From assembly GCF_002097715.1 (NCBI RefSeq), contig NZ_CP020737.1:1-64000 (forward strand): a DNA stretch of 64,000 bases. The letters run 5' to 3'. The DNA is from Burkholderia ubonensis subsp. mesacidophila. Lineage in GTDB: Bacteria > Pseudomonadota > Gammaproteobacteria > Burkholderiales > Burkholderiaceae. A program made the position numbers and the translations under genes. Shown piece by piece: positions 28,411 through 36,637 of the stretch. Each line of letters starts with the position of its first letter. Within the stretch, counting starts at the first letter, position 1. Under the pieces are notes generated by a model, which was not told the origin of the DNA, searched no databases, and saw nothing but the letters and a program-made list of their open reading frames with translations.

Positions 28411-29298
28411 TCAATGCAGATGCCGCAGCTTGTCCGGGTTGCGGACCACGTAGATCGCCGCGACCTTGCCGTCCTCGATCTCGAGCGCGGTGGTCTGCAG
28501 CTCGCCGTCGGCCTCCAGCGTGACGAAGCCCGGCAGCCCGTTGATGAAGCCCGCGCGCACGAGCGTCGACGCGTTCTTGCGGAACAGCTCCGCGAGATAT
28601 TCATGGACCTTCATCACGCGCTCGAAGCCGAACACCGGCTGGCCGGCCGCCGACCGCTTGCCGCCGCCGTCCGCATGCAGGCTCACGTCCTCGGCGAGCA
28701 GCGCGCCGAGCGCGCGCATGTCGCCGCTGCGCGACGCGGCGAAGAACGCCTCGGCGATCTCGACGCCGCGCTGCTTCTCCACGTGAAAGCGCGGCCGCGC
28801 TTCGCGCACATGGGTGCGCGCCCGCGCGGCGAGCTGCCGGCACGCAGCCGGCTCGCGCCGGATGGTCGCGGCCACTTCGTCGAACTCGAGGCCGAACACG
28901 TCGTGCAGCAGGAACGCCGCGCGCTCCAGCGGCGACAGGCGCTCGAGCGCGAGCATCAGCGGCAGCGTGACGTCCTCCTGCTCGTCCTCTTCGACCACCG
29001 GCTCGGGTAGCCACGGGCCGACGTAGGTCTCGCGCTGGTGCCGCGCGGACTTCAGCTGGTCGAGGCACAGCCGCATCACCATCCGGCGCAGGAACGCCTC
29101 GGGCACGCGCACCTCGCTGCGGTCGACGTCCATCCAGCGGATGAACGCCTCCTGCACGATGTCCTCGGCATCGGCGACCGAGCCGAGCATCCGGTAGGCG
29201 ACGCGCACGAGCAGGCGGCGCAGCGGGTCGAAGCTCGCCGCTGCGTCCGTTGCGTCTGCTGTTTCTGCTGCGGCGGCGGGATCGCGCTCCGGCGTCAT
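28411..29298 (-). CDS. SigJ-type ECF sigma factor with SnoaL-like tail
   Basis: This 295-residue sigma factor of the ECF41/SigJ type has region 2 (DAEDIVQEAFIRWMDV), region 4 (FDEVAATIRREPAACRQLAARAR) and a C-terminal SnoaL/NTF2-like domain of about 110 residues with the NGLPGFV and NPDKLRH motifs that regulate activity in this group. It overlaps the AhpD-like gene by ATGA (29295-29298). This pairing of ECF41 sigma with a carboxymuconolactone decarboxylase-like gene is a known conserved arrangement and suggests a redox-linked target. Confidence 0.92.
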   Translation of the reverse strand: MTPERDPAAAAETADATDAAASFDPLRRLLVRVAYRMLGSVADAEDIVQEAFIRWMDVDRSEVRVPEAFLRRMVMRLCLDQLKSARHQRETYVGPWLPEPVVEEDEQEDVTLPLMLALERLSPLERAAFLLHDVFGLEFDEVAATIRREPAACRQLAARARTHVREARPRFHVEKQRGVEIAEAFFAASRSGDMRALGALLAEDVSLHADGGGKRSAAGQPVFGFERVMKVHEYLAELFRKNASTLVRAGFINGLPGFVTLEADGELQTTALEIEDGKVAAIYVVRNPDKLRHLH

Positions 29299-29762
29299 GC
29301 CGCGGCCTGCGCCGCGTTCGCGGCAGACGGGTCGACCCACATGCCGAAGCCGACGGCGAGCCGGTTCCAGCCGTTGATCACGTTGATCATCAGCGTGAGC
29401 TTCACCTGTTCCTCCTGCGTAAAGTGGTCGTTCAGCGTCGCGTACGCGTGCTCGTGCGTGTGGCCTTCGGAGAGCCGCGTGAGCGCATCGGTCCAGCCGA
29501 GCGCCGCGCGTTCGCGCTCGGTGTAGCAGGGCGCTTCGCGCCACGCGGACAGCAGGTACACACGTTGCTCGGTCTCGCCGTTCGCGCGCGCTTCGGCGGT
29601 ATGCATGTTAATGCAGTTCGCGCACGCGTTGATCTGCGATGCGCGGACCTTGACCAGCTCGATCAGCGTCGGCTCGAGGCTCGCTGCAGCGGCGATCGAC
29701 GTGCTCATCCAGTGCTTCATCAGCGACGGGGCGGCGGCGAACGGGTCGAGTTTGGCAGTCAT
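29295..29762 (-). CDS. AhpD-like carboxymuconolactone decarboxylase family protein
   Basis: This 155-residue alkylhydroperoxidase D-like protein has the redox-active motif CANCINMH (Cys47, Cys50, His54). The ATG at 29762 has a GGAG site 9 bp upstream; an upstream start would add 24 unsupported residues. It is first in an operon with a SigJ-type sigma factor, overlapping by 4 bp, and is typically the main target of that sigma factor. It probably acts in peroxide or reactive-carbonyl detoxification; the substrate is unknown. Confidence 0.9.
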   Translation of the reverse strand: MTAKLDPFAAAPSLMKHWMSTSIAAAASLEPTLIELVKVRASQINACANCINMHTAEARANGETEQRVYLLSAWREAPCYTERERAALGWTDALTRLSEGHTHEHAYATLNDHFTQEEQVKLTLMINVINGWNRLAVGFGMWVDPSAANAAQAAA

Positions 29763-30145
29763 GGTTCCATCTCCTTGTGTGTGGGTTCCGATGACATGAC
29801 GAGCGAGCCCCCCGCGTGTGTGACATGCGCGCAAAATTTTTTTGCGGCGTGCGTGCGAGCGCTGATCTTCCGACGATTACGTCGATCGGGCCGCCGGCAA
29901 CCGGATGCGCACGCAAGCGTCGCAACGACGAAGGCTTTCATTCCTCTTGCGTCGCCGTTTCATTCCAATCGCGGGTCGCGACATTCACATTTCTGGGCCA
30001 TACTGCTCTGCACGGGCGGACGAATCGACGCCGCATCAGTGGTCCCGCCCGTCGCAGCATCGAAGGTCGCACGTCAGTCGCGCGCACCGAGCGCGGGGCT
30101 TCCCTTTCCGGCAACGCAGCTAATCGCGACGTGGACGGTCAACCG
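29763..30145. promoter_or_regulatory. 383-bp divergent control region between ahpD-like and egtB
   Basis: I see no gene. It holds the upstream signals of two divergent operons. A CGCAAAA/TTTTGCG dyad around 29830-29846 stands out against the GC-rich background. No ECF41 promoter could be fixed with confidence. Confidence 0.45.
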
Positions 30146-31378
30146 ATGAGCCTCCTTGCATCCCAGCTTCAGCGCCGCTACCGCGGCGTTCGTGCGCACA
30201 GCATCGAACTGACCGCGACGCTGTCCGCCGAAGACCAGGCCGTGCAGTCGATGCCCGACGCGAGCCCGGCCAAGTGGCATCTCGCACACACGACGTGGTT
30301 CTTCGAGACGGTCGTGCTGTCGCGCCGCGTCGCGGGATATGCGCCGTTCGACGACGCGTACCGTTTTCTCTTCAATTCCTACTACGAATCACTCGGCCCA
30401 CGCCATCCGCGGCCGCAACGCGGGCTGCTGACGCGTCCGTCGCTCGACGAGGTGCGCGCGTATCGTCATTACGTCGACGAAGCGATGCTGAAGGCGATCG
30501 AGCTCGCGGATGTGGCGATGCTGGAAGCGATCGCGCCGGAGATCGAGCTCGGGCTGCAGCACGAGCAGCAGCACCAGGAGCTGATCGTCACGGACATGCT
30601 GCATGCGTTCTCGTGCAATCCGCTGCGGCCGGCGTTCCGGCCGCGCGACGGCGCGAGCGACGTCGATCCGCACGCAGCGGCCGGCGCGCTGCGGTGGCTG
30701 CGCCAGCCGGGCGGGCTCGTCGAGATCGGCCACGACGGCAACGGTTTTTCGTTCGACAACGAACGGCCGCGTCACACTGCGCTCGTGCAGCCGTACGAGA
30801 TCGCGGATCGCCTCGTGACCAATGCGGAGTTCGCCGCGTTCGTCGCCGACGGCGGTTACGCGCGCCCCGAGTTCTGGCTGTCGGACGGCTGGGCGACGGT
30901 CCAGCGCGACGGCTGGCGCGCGCCCGCGTATTGGCTCGACGACGACGCCGAAGCGGCGCCGCACGATGTGCCGCACCGCGCATCGCGCGCGTTCGGACTG
31001 CACGGCGTCGAGCCGCTCGCGCCCGCCGCGCCGGTGTGCCACCTGAGCTTCTATGAAGCGGCCGCGTATGCGGAGTGGGCGGGCGCGCGGCTGCCGACCG
31101 AATTCGAATGGGAAGCCGCATACGGCGCGGATGGCGTGCGGCAGATGACGGGACACGTGTGGCAATGGACGCGCTCGTCCTACGACCCGTATCCGGGTTT
31201 CCGGCCGCTCGCGGGCATCGCGGCCGAATACAACGGCAAGTTCATGGTCGGCCAGCTGGTCCTGCGCGGCAGCAGCATCGCGACGCCGCCGGGCCACGCG
31301 CGGCCGACGTACCGCAACTTCTTTCCGCCGGCCGCGCGCTGGCAGTTCACGGGAGTCCGACTTGCGCGAGACGTCTGA
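30146..31378 (+). CDS. egtB: Ergothioneine biosynthesis protein EgtB (sulfoxide synthase)
   Basis: EgtB is an iron-dependent sulfoxide synthase that joins trimethylhistidine to a thiol donor in ergothioneine synthesis. The 410-residue protein has an N-terminal DinB-like domain with iron-ligand motifs WHLAHTTWF (His45/His48 region) and HEQQHQEL, and a C-terminal formylglycine-generating-enzyme-like domain (GHVWQWTRSSYDPYPGF, LRGSSIATP, RPTYRNFFPP). The ATG at 30146 follows GGACGG. The egtD gene overlaps by 17 bp, forming a two-gene pathway operon. Assignment is firm. Confidence 0.95.
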   Translation: MSLLASQLQRRYRGVRAHSIELTATLSAEDQAVQSMPDASPAKWHLAHTTWFFETVVLSRRVAGYAPFDDAYRFLFNSYYESLGPRHPRPQRGLLTRPSLDEVRAYRHYVDEAMLKAIELADVAMLEAIAPEIELGLQHEQQHQELIVTDMLHAFSCNPLRPAFRPRDGASDVDPHAAAGALRWLRQPGGLVEIGHDGNGFSFDNERPRHTALVQPYEIADRLVTNAEFAAFVADGGYARPEFWLSDGWATVQRDGWRAPAYWLDDDAEAAPHDVPHRASRAFGLHGVEPLAPAAPVCHLSFYEAAAYAEWAGARLPTEFEWEAAYGADGVRQMTGHVWQWTRSSYDPYPGFRPLAGIAAEYNGKFMVGQLVLRGSSIATPPGHARPTYRNFFPPAARWQFTGVRLARDV

Positions 31379-32369
31379 CCTGGCGGCCACGAGCGGTGGC
31401 CTGCAATCCGCCCGCGATCCGCGGCCCGTCGCATTCGAGCGCGACCTGATCGACGGGCTGTCGCGCCGGCCGCGCAGCATCCCGCCGAAGTACTTCTACG
31501 ACGCGGCCGGCTCCGTGCTGTTCGACCGCATCTGCGCGCTGCCGGAGTACTACCCGACGCGCACCGAGCTCGGCATCCTGCGCGCGCACGCGACGGAGAT
31601 CGTGCGGCGCGTCGGCCCGCATGCGGACATCGTCGAGTTCGGCGCGGGCTCGCTCGCGAAGATCCGCATCCTGCTCGATGCGTTTTCCGCGGAACGCGCG
31701 CCCGCGCGCTACGTGCCGGTCGACATTTCCGCGGACTACCTGCACGAGGCGGCCGCGCGCCTGCGCGCCGCGTATCCGTGGCTCGACGTCGCGCCGATCG
31801 CCGCCGACTACACGAAGGCCGAGCAGCTCGTCGCGCTGGCGGCCTCGTCGCGCCGCCGCATCGGCTTCTTTCCCGGCTCGACGATCGGCAATTTCTCGCC
31901 GGACGAAGCCGACGCGTTCCTGCGCGACGCGGCGCGGCTGCTGCGCGGCGGCGCCTTGCTGGTCGGCGCCGATCTCGTGAAGGACGAAGCCACGCTGCAT
32001 CGCGCGTACAACGACGCGCAGGGCGTGACCGCGGAGTTCAACCTGAACCTGCTCGCGCGCGCGAACGCCGAGCTCGGCGCGGATTTCGATCTCGACGGCT
32101 TCACGCATCACGCGTTCTACGATCCGCAACGGCAGCGCATCGAAATGCATCTCGTCAGCGGGCGCGCGCAGACCGTGCGCGTATGCGGCCGCACGTTCCG
32201 CTTCGACGCCGGCGAGCGGATCCATACGGAGAACTCGTACAAGTTCACCATCGACGGTTTTCACGCGATCGCGCGGCGCGCGGGCTTCGAGCCCGATGCG
32301 GTGTGGACCGACGACGCGCGCCTGTTCAGCGTGCACTGGCTGCGCAGCCCGGGCGACATTCGCGCGTGA
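31362..32369 (+). CDS. egtD: L-histidine N-alpha-methyltransferase EgtD
   Basis: EgtD trimethylates histidine with S-adenosylmethionine to hercynine, the first step of ergothioneine synthesis. The 335-residue protein has PPKYFYDAAGSVLFD, the SAM-binding EFGAGSLAKI, and the FFPGSTIGNFSPDEA motif. The start is a TTG at 31362 with a well-placed GGGAG (31349-31353), inside the end of egtB; no ATG fits. The overlap suggests coupled translation of both enzymes. Confidence 0.95.
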   Translation: MRETSDLAATSGGLQSARDPRPVAFERDLIDGLSRRPRSIPPKYFYDAAGSVLFDRICALPEYYPTRTELGILRAHATEIVRRVGPHADIVEFGAGSLAKIRILLDAFSAERAPARYVPVDISADYLHEAAARLRAAYPWLDVAPIAADYTKAEQLVALAASSRRRIGFFPGSTIGNFSPDEADAFLRDAARLLRGGALLVGADLVKDEATLHRAYNDAQGVTAEFNLNLLARANAELGADFDLDGFTHHAFYDPQRQRIEMHLVSGRAQTVRVCGRTFRFDAGERIHTENSYKFTIDGFHAIARRAGFEPDAVWTDDARLFSVHWLRSPGDIRA

Positions 32370-32520
32370 CGATGCGCCGCGCAGCGCGTTGCGCAACGCT
32401 TCGCGGCGACCGTAAACACCCGTTACCAGTCTCGCAGACCCGTAGCACCTGTATCGGTGCCGCACGCCTACACTCCGAACCGTATTCACTGGAAGCACGT
32501 CAAGTGCAGGGAGTCTCGGG

Positions 32521-32805
32521 ATGAACAGGAAACTTCTCCTCGGTGCCGTTCTCGGTGTCGCAGCGCTGGCAGCCTCGGGCGTTGCATCGGCTCACGTCGA
32601 CGTCGCGGTCGGCATCGGCGTGCCGGGCGTCTATGCGCCCCCGCCCCCGGTGTACGTCGCGCCGCCCGTCACGTACGCGCCGGTCGGCTATCGTTACGAC
32701 GACTGGCGCGCCCGCGAATGGCGGGAGCGCGAGTGGCGCCGCCATGAATGGCGCGAGCATGAGTGGCGTGAACGCGAATGGCGCGATCGCGGCCGCTGGG
32801 ATTGA
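32521..32805 (+). CDS. Small secreted protein with Pro-rich and EWRxxEWR repeats
   Basis: This 94-residue protein has a signal peptide (cleavage after ASGVASA, about residue 24), a Pro/Val/Tyr-rich middle (YAPPPPVYVAPPV) and a C-terminal low-complexity tail of repeated WR-E/H units (EWRE, HEWR) from about residue 63. Similar YXWWR-like proteins are annotated in Burkholderia without a known role. Probably periplasmic or surface-located. Monocistronic by appearance, followed 54 bp later by another small exported protein. Confidence 0.75.
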   Translation: MNRKLLLGAVLGVAALAASGVASAHVDVAVGIGVPGVYAPPPPVYVAPPVTYAPVGYRYDDWRAREWREREWRRHEWREHEWREREWRDRGRWD

Positions 32806-32858
32806 CCTGTAACCACCGGCGTCAAGGCCGGATCACAACAACAAGGAGGAGGAATCGC

Positions 32859-33113
32859 ATGACCACCATTCGACACATCGGGAAACTGGCGCTCGCCGCC
32901 GGCGTGGCGCTCGCGACGATCGGCAGCGCGCACGCGGCGGGCTGCATGAAGGGCGCGGTCGTGGGCGGGGTCGCCGGCCACTACGCGGGCCACCATGCGG
33001 TGGTGGGTGCGGTCGGCGGCTGCATCGTCGGCCATCACCTGGCCAAGCAGCACGCGCAGGAGCAGGCGGCGCAACGCAAGGCCGCCGCGCAGGGCATGCA
33101 ACCGGCGCAGTAA
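32859..33113 (+). CDS. Small exported glycine-zipper protein
   Basis: This 84-residue protein has a signal peptide ending GSAHA (about residue 26) and two short Gly/Ala/Val-rich segments (GAVVGGVAGHYAGHH, AVVGAVGGCIVGHH) typical of glycine-zipper outer-membrane-associated proteins, then a Gln/Ala-rich tail. AAGGAGGAGG lies just upstream of the ATG at 32859. Function unknown; such proteins often associate with the envelope. Confidence 0.78.
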   Translation: MTTIRHIGKLALAAGVALATIGSAHAAGCMKGAVVGGVAGHYAGHHAVVGAVGGCIVGHHLAKQHAQEQAAQRKAAAQGMQPAQ

Positions 33114-33136
33114 GCACGGCAAACGCGCCGTGCGCG

Positions 33137-34342
33137 TCAGCGTTCCGGCCGCCCCGGCGCGAACGCGCACATCGCCAGCGGCGCGACCACGATCGCCGCG
33201 CCGGTGAAGAACATCGCCGGCGCGCCGAAGCGCTGCCAGATCCATCCGGCGATCGCGCTGGCGAGCAGCATCGCGACCCCGCTCGCGAGATTGAACAGCC
33301 CGAACGCGGTGCCGCGCCATTCGGCCGGCGCGGTATCGGCGACCATCGCCGCGAGTATCCCCTGCGTGAACCCCATGTGCAGCCCCCACACCGCGACGCC
33401 GGTCAGCACCGTCGCGGCATCGGCGCGCGCGCCGAGCAGCAGGTCGGCGCCGATCAGCAGCGCCATGCCGATCGCGAGCAGTGCGCGCCGGTCGAGCCGG
33501 TCCGACATGACGCCGACCGGATACGCGGACAGCGTATACGCAAGGCTCATCACGACCATCACCGACGGCACCCACGCGATGTCCATCCCGGTCTGCTGCG
33601 CGCGCAGCACGAGGAACGCCTCGCTGAAGCGCGCGAGCGTGAACGTCGCGCCGATCGCGACGATGAACCAGTAGCGTCGCGAAAACGCGCGCAGCGCGCG
33701 CCGGTCGAGCGGCGAGCGGAACGGGCTGGCGCGGCCCGCCTGCGCGGTGTCGGGCTCGCGCACGCCGAGCAGCAGCACGGCGAGCGTCGCGAACGCGGGG
33801 ATCGACGCAAACCACAGCACCGTGCGAATGTGATCCGCGAACGCGAACATCAGCGCGATCGCGAGCAGCGGGCCGCCGACCGCGCCGACGGTGTCCATCG
33901 ATTGCCGCAGCCCGTAGCACGCGCCGCGTATCGCGGGCGGGGCGACGTCGGCGACGAGCGCATCGCGCGGCGCGCCGCGGATGCCCTTGCCGAAGCGGTC
34001 GACGAGGCGCGCGGCGATCACGAGGCCCGGCCCGTGCGCGAGCGGGAACAGCGGCTTCGTCAGCGCGGCGAGCCCGTAGCCGGCGAGCAGCAGCGCCTTG
34101 CGGCGGCCGAGCCAGTCGCTGATCGCGCCCGAGAAGATCCGCACGATCAGCGCGGTCGATTCGGCCACGCCTTCGAGCACGCCGAGCGCGACGACGCTCA
34201 TGCCCATCGTCGTCACGAGGTACACCGGCAGCAGCGCATGCACGAGCTCCGACGACAGGTCCATCAGCAGGCTGACGTACCCCAGCGCCCACACGGTGCG
34301 GGGGATCGCGGGTCGGGACGAGACGGTGGTGGGCGATTCCAT
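33137..34342 (-). CDS. MFS transporter
   Basis: This 401-residue 12-helix major facilitator protein has the conserved loop-2/3 motif (GAISDWLGRRKALLLAGYG) and a second, YPVGVMSDRLDRR. The sequence LVDRFGKGIRGAPRDALVAD is typical of a group of uncharacterised MFS proteins in proteobacteria. The ATG at 34342 has a GGAG site. No regulator or enzyme gene that would reveal its substrate is adjacent. Confidence 0.88.
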   Translation of the reverse strand: MESPTTVSSRPAIPRTVWALGYVSLLMDLSSELVHALLPVYLVTTMGMSVVALGVLEGVAESTALIVRIFSGAISDWLGRRKALLLAGYGLAALTKPLFPLAHGPGLVIAARLVDRFGKGIRGAPRDALVADVAPPAIRGACYGLRQSMDTVGAVGGPLLAIALMFAFADHIRTVLWFASIPAFATLAVLLLGVREPDTAQAGRASPFRSPLDRRALRAFSRRYWFIVAIGATFTLARFSEAFLVLRAQQTGMDIAWVPSVMVVMSLAYTLSAYPVGVMSDRLDRRALLAIGMALLIGADLLLGARADAATVLTGVAVWGLHMGFTQGILAAMVADTAPAEWRGTAFGLFNLASGVAMLLASAIAGWIWQRFGAPAMFFTGAAIVVAPLAMCAFAPGRPER

Positions 34343-34541
34343 CGGATCTCCACGATGCGCCGGGCGGGCGCGGTCAGGTGAGTGTCGCGCCGGGCGGACG
34401 GTGTTTCAACTGCCGGCACGCGTGAATTGGTCTGATGAATGTGCGCCGTATCCCGAGTTACGATTATTTACAACGTGAGCATGTCGCGAATCGGCGCGTT
34501 CGTACAATGCAATCACCTCAATGCGCTCCAAGGAGCAACAG

Positions 34542-34898
34542 ATGAAACAACGACGCTTCCTGCCCGCGCTCGCAGCGGCACTTCTCGCGCTCGGCGCGGT
34601 TTCGGCACACGCGGCGGCAGGCGGTAACGGCGGTGGCGGCGGTCATGGCGGGGGCGCGGGCGGCTCCGGCGGCCACGCCGGCGGTATGTCGGGCGGCCAC
34701 ATGAGCGGCGAGGCCATGTCCAATTCGAACGGCCACAAGTCCGGCGACCGCGACCAGGGCCTCGCGCGCGCAGCCGACCGCTCCGACACGATCGCCGGTC
34801 GCGCGGGTGCGCAGCCGGGCCATGTGCACGGCCACACCGCGCACGCGACCTCGCATACGCATCACTCGAAGCACAACGCGTTCGGCCACACGCTGTAA
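34542..34898 (+). CDS. Secreted Gly/His-rich small protein
   Basis: This 118-residue protein has a signal peptide ending VSAHA (about residue 24), then a Gly-rich stretch with interspersed His (HGGGAGGSGGHAGG) and a His-rich C-terminus (HVHGHTAHATSHTHHSKH). The composition suggests metal binding in the periplasm, but no family is recognised. AAGGAG lies 8 bp before the ATG. A strong bidirectional hairpin follows. Confidence 0.72.
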   Translation: MKQRRFLPALAAALLALGAVSAHAAAGGNGGGGGHGGGAGGSGGHAGGMSGGHMSGEAMSNSNGHKSGDRDQGLARAADRSDTIAGRAGAQPGHVHGHTAHATSHTHHSKHNAFGHTL

Positions 34899-34920
34899 GC
34901 GTCCGGTCCGCGCAAACGAA

Positions 34921-34954
34921 AAAGGGCGCCCGGGTGAAACCCGAGGCGCCCTTT
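34921..34954. terminator. Bidirectional terminator between two small convergent genes
   Basis: AAAGGGCGCC (34921-34930) pairs with GGCGCCCTTT (34945-34954), with an inner CGGGT/ACCCG extension and one bulged A. The A-run to the left provides a T-run for the minus strand. It lies between the His-rich protein (plus) and the small lipoprotein (minus). Confidence 0.8.
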
Positions 34955-34974
34955 CTCATGGCTGCGCGAAACGC

Positions 34975-35136
34975 TCAGCAGCGGCCTTTCTTGGCCTGCC
35001 CAGGCGGACAGAAGCCGTTGCCCGGGCCGCCCTGCGGCGCGACCACGACCGGCGCGTCCGGCACATACACTGCGCATCCGCTCAGTACGCTCGACAATCC
35101 GGCTGCCGCCAGCAGCGCGATTACCGCTTTCTTCAC
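34975..35136 (-). CDS. 53-residue lipoprotein
   Basis: A GTG-started frame encodes MKKAVIALL..., an Ala/Leu-rich signal with lipobox LSGC (Cys about 20) and a short mature part rich in Pro, Gly and Val (VYVPDAPVVVAPQGG) that ends with a Cys-containing tail (FCPPGQAKKGRC). A GGAG site lies about 12 bp upstream. The terminator at 34921-34954 follows it. It is short but has all the marks of a real envelope lipoprotein; the function is unknown. Confidence 0.65.
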   Translation of the reverse strand: MKKAVIALLAAAGLSSVLSGCAVYVPDAPVVVAPQGGPGNGFCPPGQAKKGRC

Positions 35137-35216
35137 TTCGTTCTCTCCATTCGAAAAGGAGAGGGCCGCCAGCGGCCCCCTCCGGCCAGATCGTCAAGAC
35201 GTGCGCTTCACCTTCG

Positions 35217-36380
35217 TCAGAACGCGAAGTTGACGTTCGCCTGGCTCGTCGTCGCGTTGACGCTCGTTGATTGCGTCGCACCCGACGCGGCATCCGCCTC
35301 GATCGTGTACTGGCCCGCGGCGCTCGGCGCGGCAGCCAGCGCGACCGGCAGCGTACCCGTGAACGTGCCGACGATCGGCGCGGCGGTCGGCACCGACAGC
35401 GCGTACGCGCCGTTATCCAGGTTCGCGTTCGCCGACGTGATCTCGTACGAAGCCGCATCGATCGACTGCAGCGCGCGCACCAGCGCGTTCGCGGTCGGGG
35501 TCACGGTGCCGCTGACCGTGCTCATCGTCGAGGCCGGCAGTGCGATCGGTACGTTCGACGTCGACACGGCCGTGGTCGTGTTCACGACGACCGGCACCGC
35601 GCGGACGACGCCCGACGCGACGTTGTGCTGCACGATCACGACGTCGTAGTTGCCCTGCGTCGAGCTCTGGACCAGCGGCGACAGCACGAACTTGCCGGTG
35701 CCGTCGGCCACCGTGCCGCGCACGACCTTGCCGCCCTGTTCCGCGTATACGGTCGCGCCGGCTTCGGTCGGCGAAACGAAGCCCGAGATCGCGCCGCTCA
35801 CGACGGTCGGCGTCGCGGTCACGACCGGCTTCAGCGCATACGAGCCGTTGCCGTGCTGCACGACCGACTTGCACGCATTGAAGTCGAGCACCAGATCGAC
35901 GAGCGTGTTCGGCTGGACCGTGAACGGGCTGATGATCTTGATGCCGCTTTGCGTCGCGCTGGGCGTCTCGAGCGGCTGCTCGGCGCCGCCCGTCGGCACG
36001 ACCGAGTTCGCGAGCGTATTGCCCTGGTTCGGCGCGAGCACGAGGCGGACCTGCTGGTACTGGCCCGCCGGCAGCGCGGTCTGGCCGAGGTCGGCGAGCG
36101 CGCCGTTGGTCAGCGACAGCAGGTCGATCTTCTGCTGCGCCGGCAGCGCGACCGTCGACCAGCCGGCGTCGTTGTCGCCGGCGTTCGAGTTCATGTTGAC
36201 GCGCACCTGCGACACGGTGACGAACACGTGGTCGAAGCCGCACGACGGCGCGTCGGTCATCGCGACGTGCAGCGTGCCGGTCTGCCCGCCGGGGCTGCCG
36301 CCGCCATCGCCGCCGCCGCAGCCGGCGAGCGCGAGTGAAAAGACGGATGCGCAGGCAAGCGTCTTAAGCAAGTTGTTCAT
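35217..36380 (-). CDS. DUF4382-type lipoprotein
   Basis: This 387-residue protein begins with a lipoprotein signal (lipobox LAGC, Cys21) followed by a Gly-rich linker. Residues about 36-170 match the DUF4382 pattern (LHVAMTDAPSCGFDHVFVTV, then IDLLSLTNG). The rest looks like beta-sandwich, carboxypeptidase-regulatory-like domains (GAISGFVSPTEAGATVYAEQ). Probably anchored in the outer membrane facing outside or in the periplasm. GGGAG precedes the ATG at good distance. No operon partner; function unknown. Confidence 0.82.
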   Translation of the reverse strand: MNNLLKTLACASVFSLALAGCGGGDGGGSPGGQTGTLHVAMTDAPSCGFDHVFVTVSQVRVNMNSNAGDNDAGWSTVALPAQQKIDLLSLTNGALADLGQTALPAGQYQQVRLVLAPNQGNTLANSVVPTGGAEQPLETPSATQSGIKIISPFTVQPNTLVDLVLDFNACKSVVQHGNGSYALKPVVTATPTVVSGAISGFVSPTEAGATVYAEQGGKVVRGTVADGTGKFVLSPLVQSSTQGNYDVVIVQHNVASGVVRAVPVVVNTTTAVSTSNVPIALPASTMSTVSGTVTPTANALVRALQSIDAASYEITSANANLDNGAYALSVPTAAPIVGTFTGTLPVALAAAPSAAGQYTIEADAASGATQSTSVNATTSQANVNFAF

Positions 36381-36637
36381 GACGAACTCCCTTCCTTCGT
36401 TTCTTGTGTGGGTGCCCGGAGAATAGTGCTGGCGCGTCGTTGCGATTCGTCAAATTTGCAACGAGGCGTAACCGGCTGGTGAAAACGCGTGGCGCGGCAG
36501 GCTTTCAGACGGGCAACGGCACGCAGGCCGATGAAAGGGGGAAGCAGTTTTGCGGCGTTGCGATACGGGCCGCAGACGCCGTTGCGCAAGGCAGGATGAA
36601 AGAGCGGGGCGACCGCAGGACCGGCCGCCCCGTCGAG

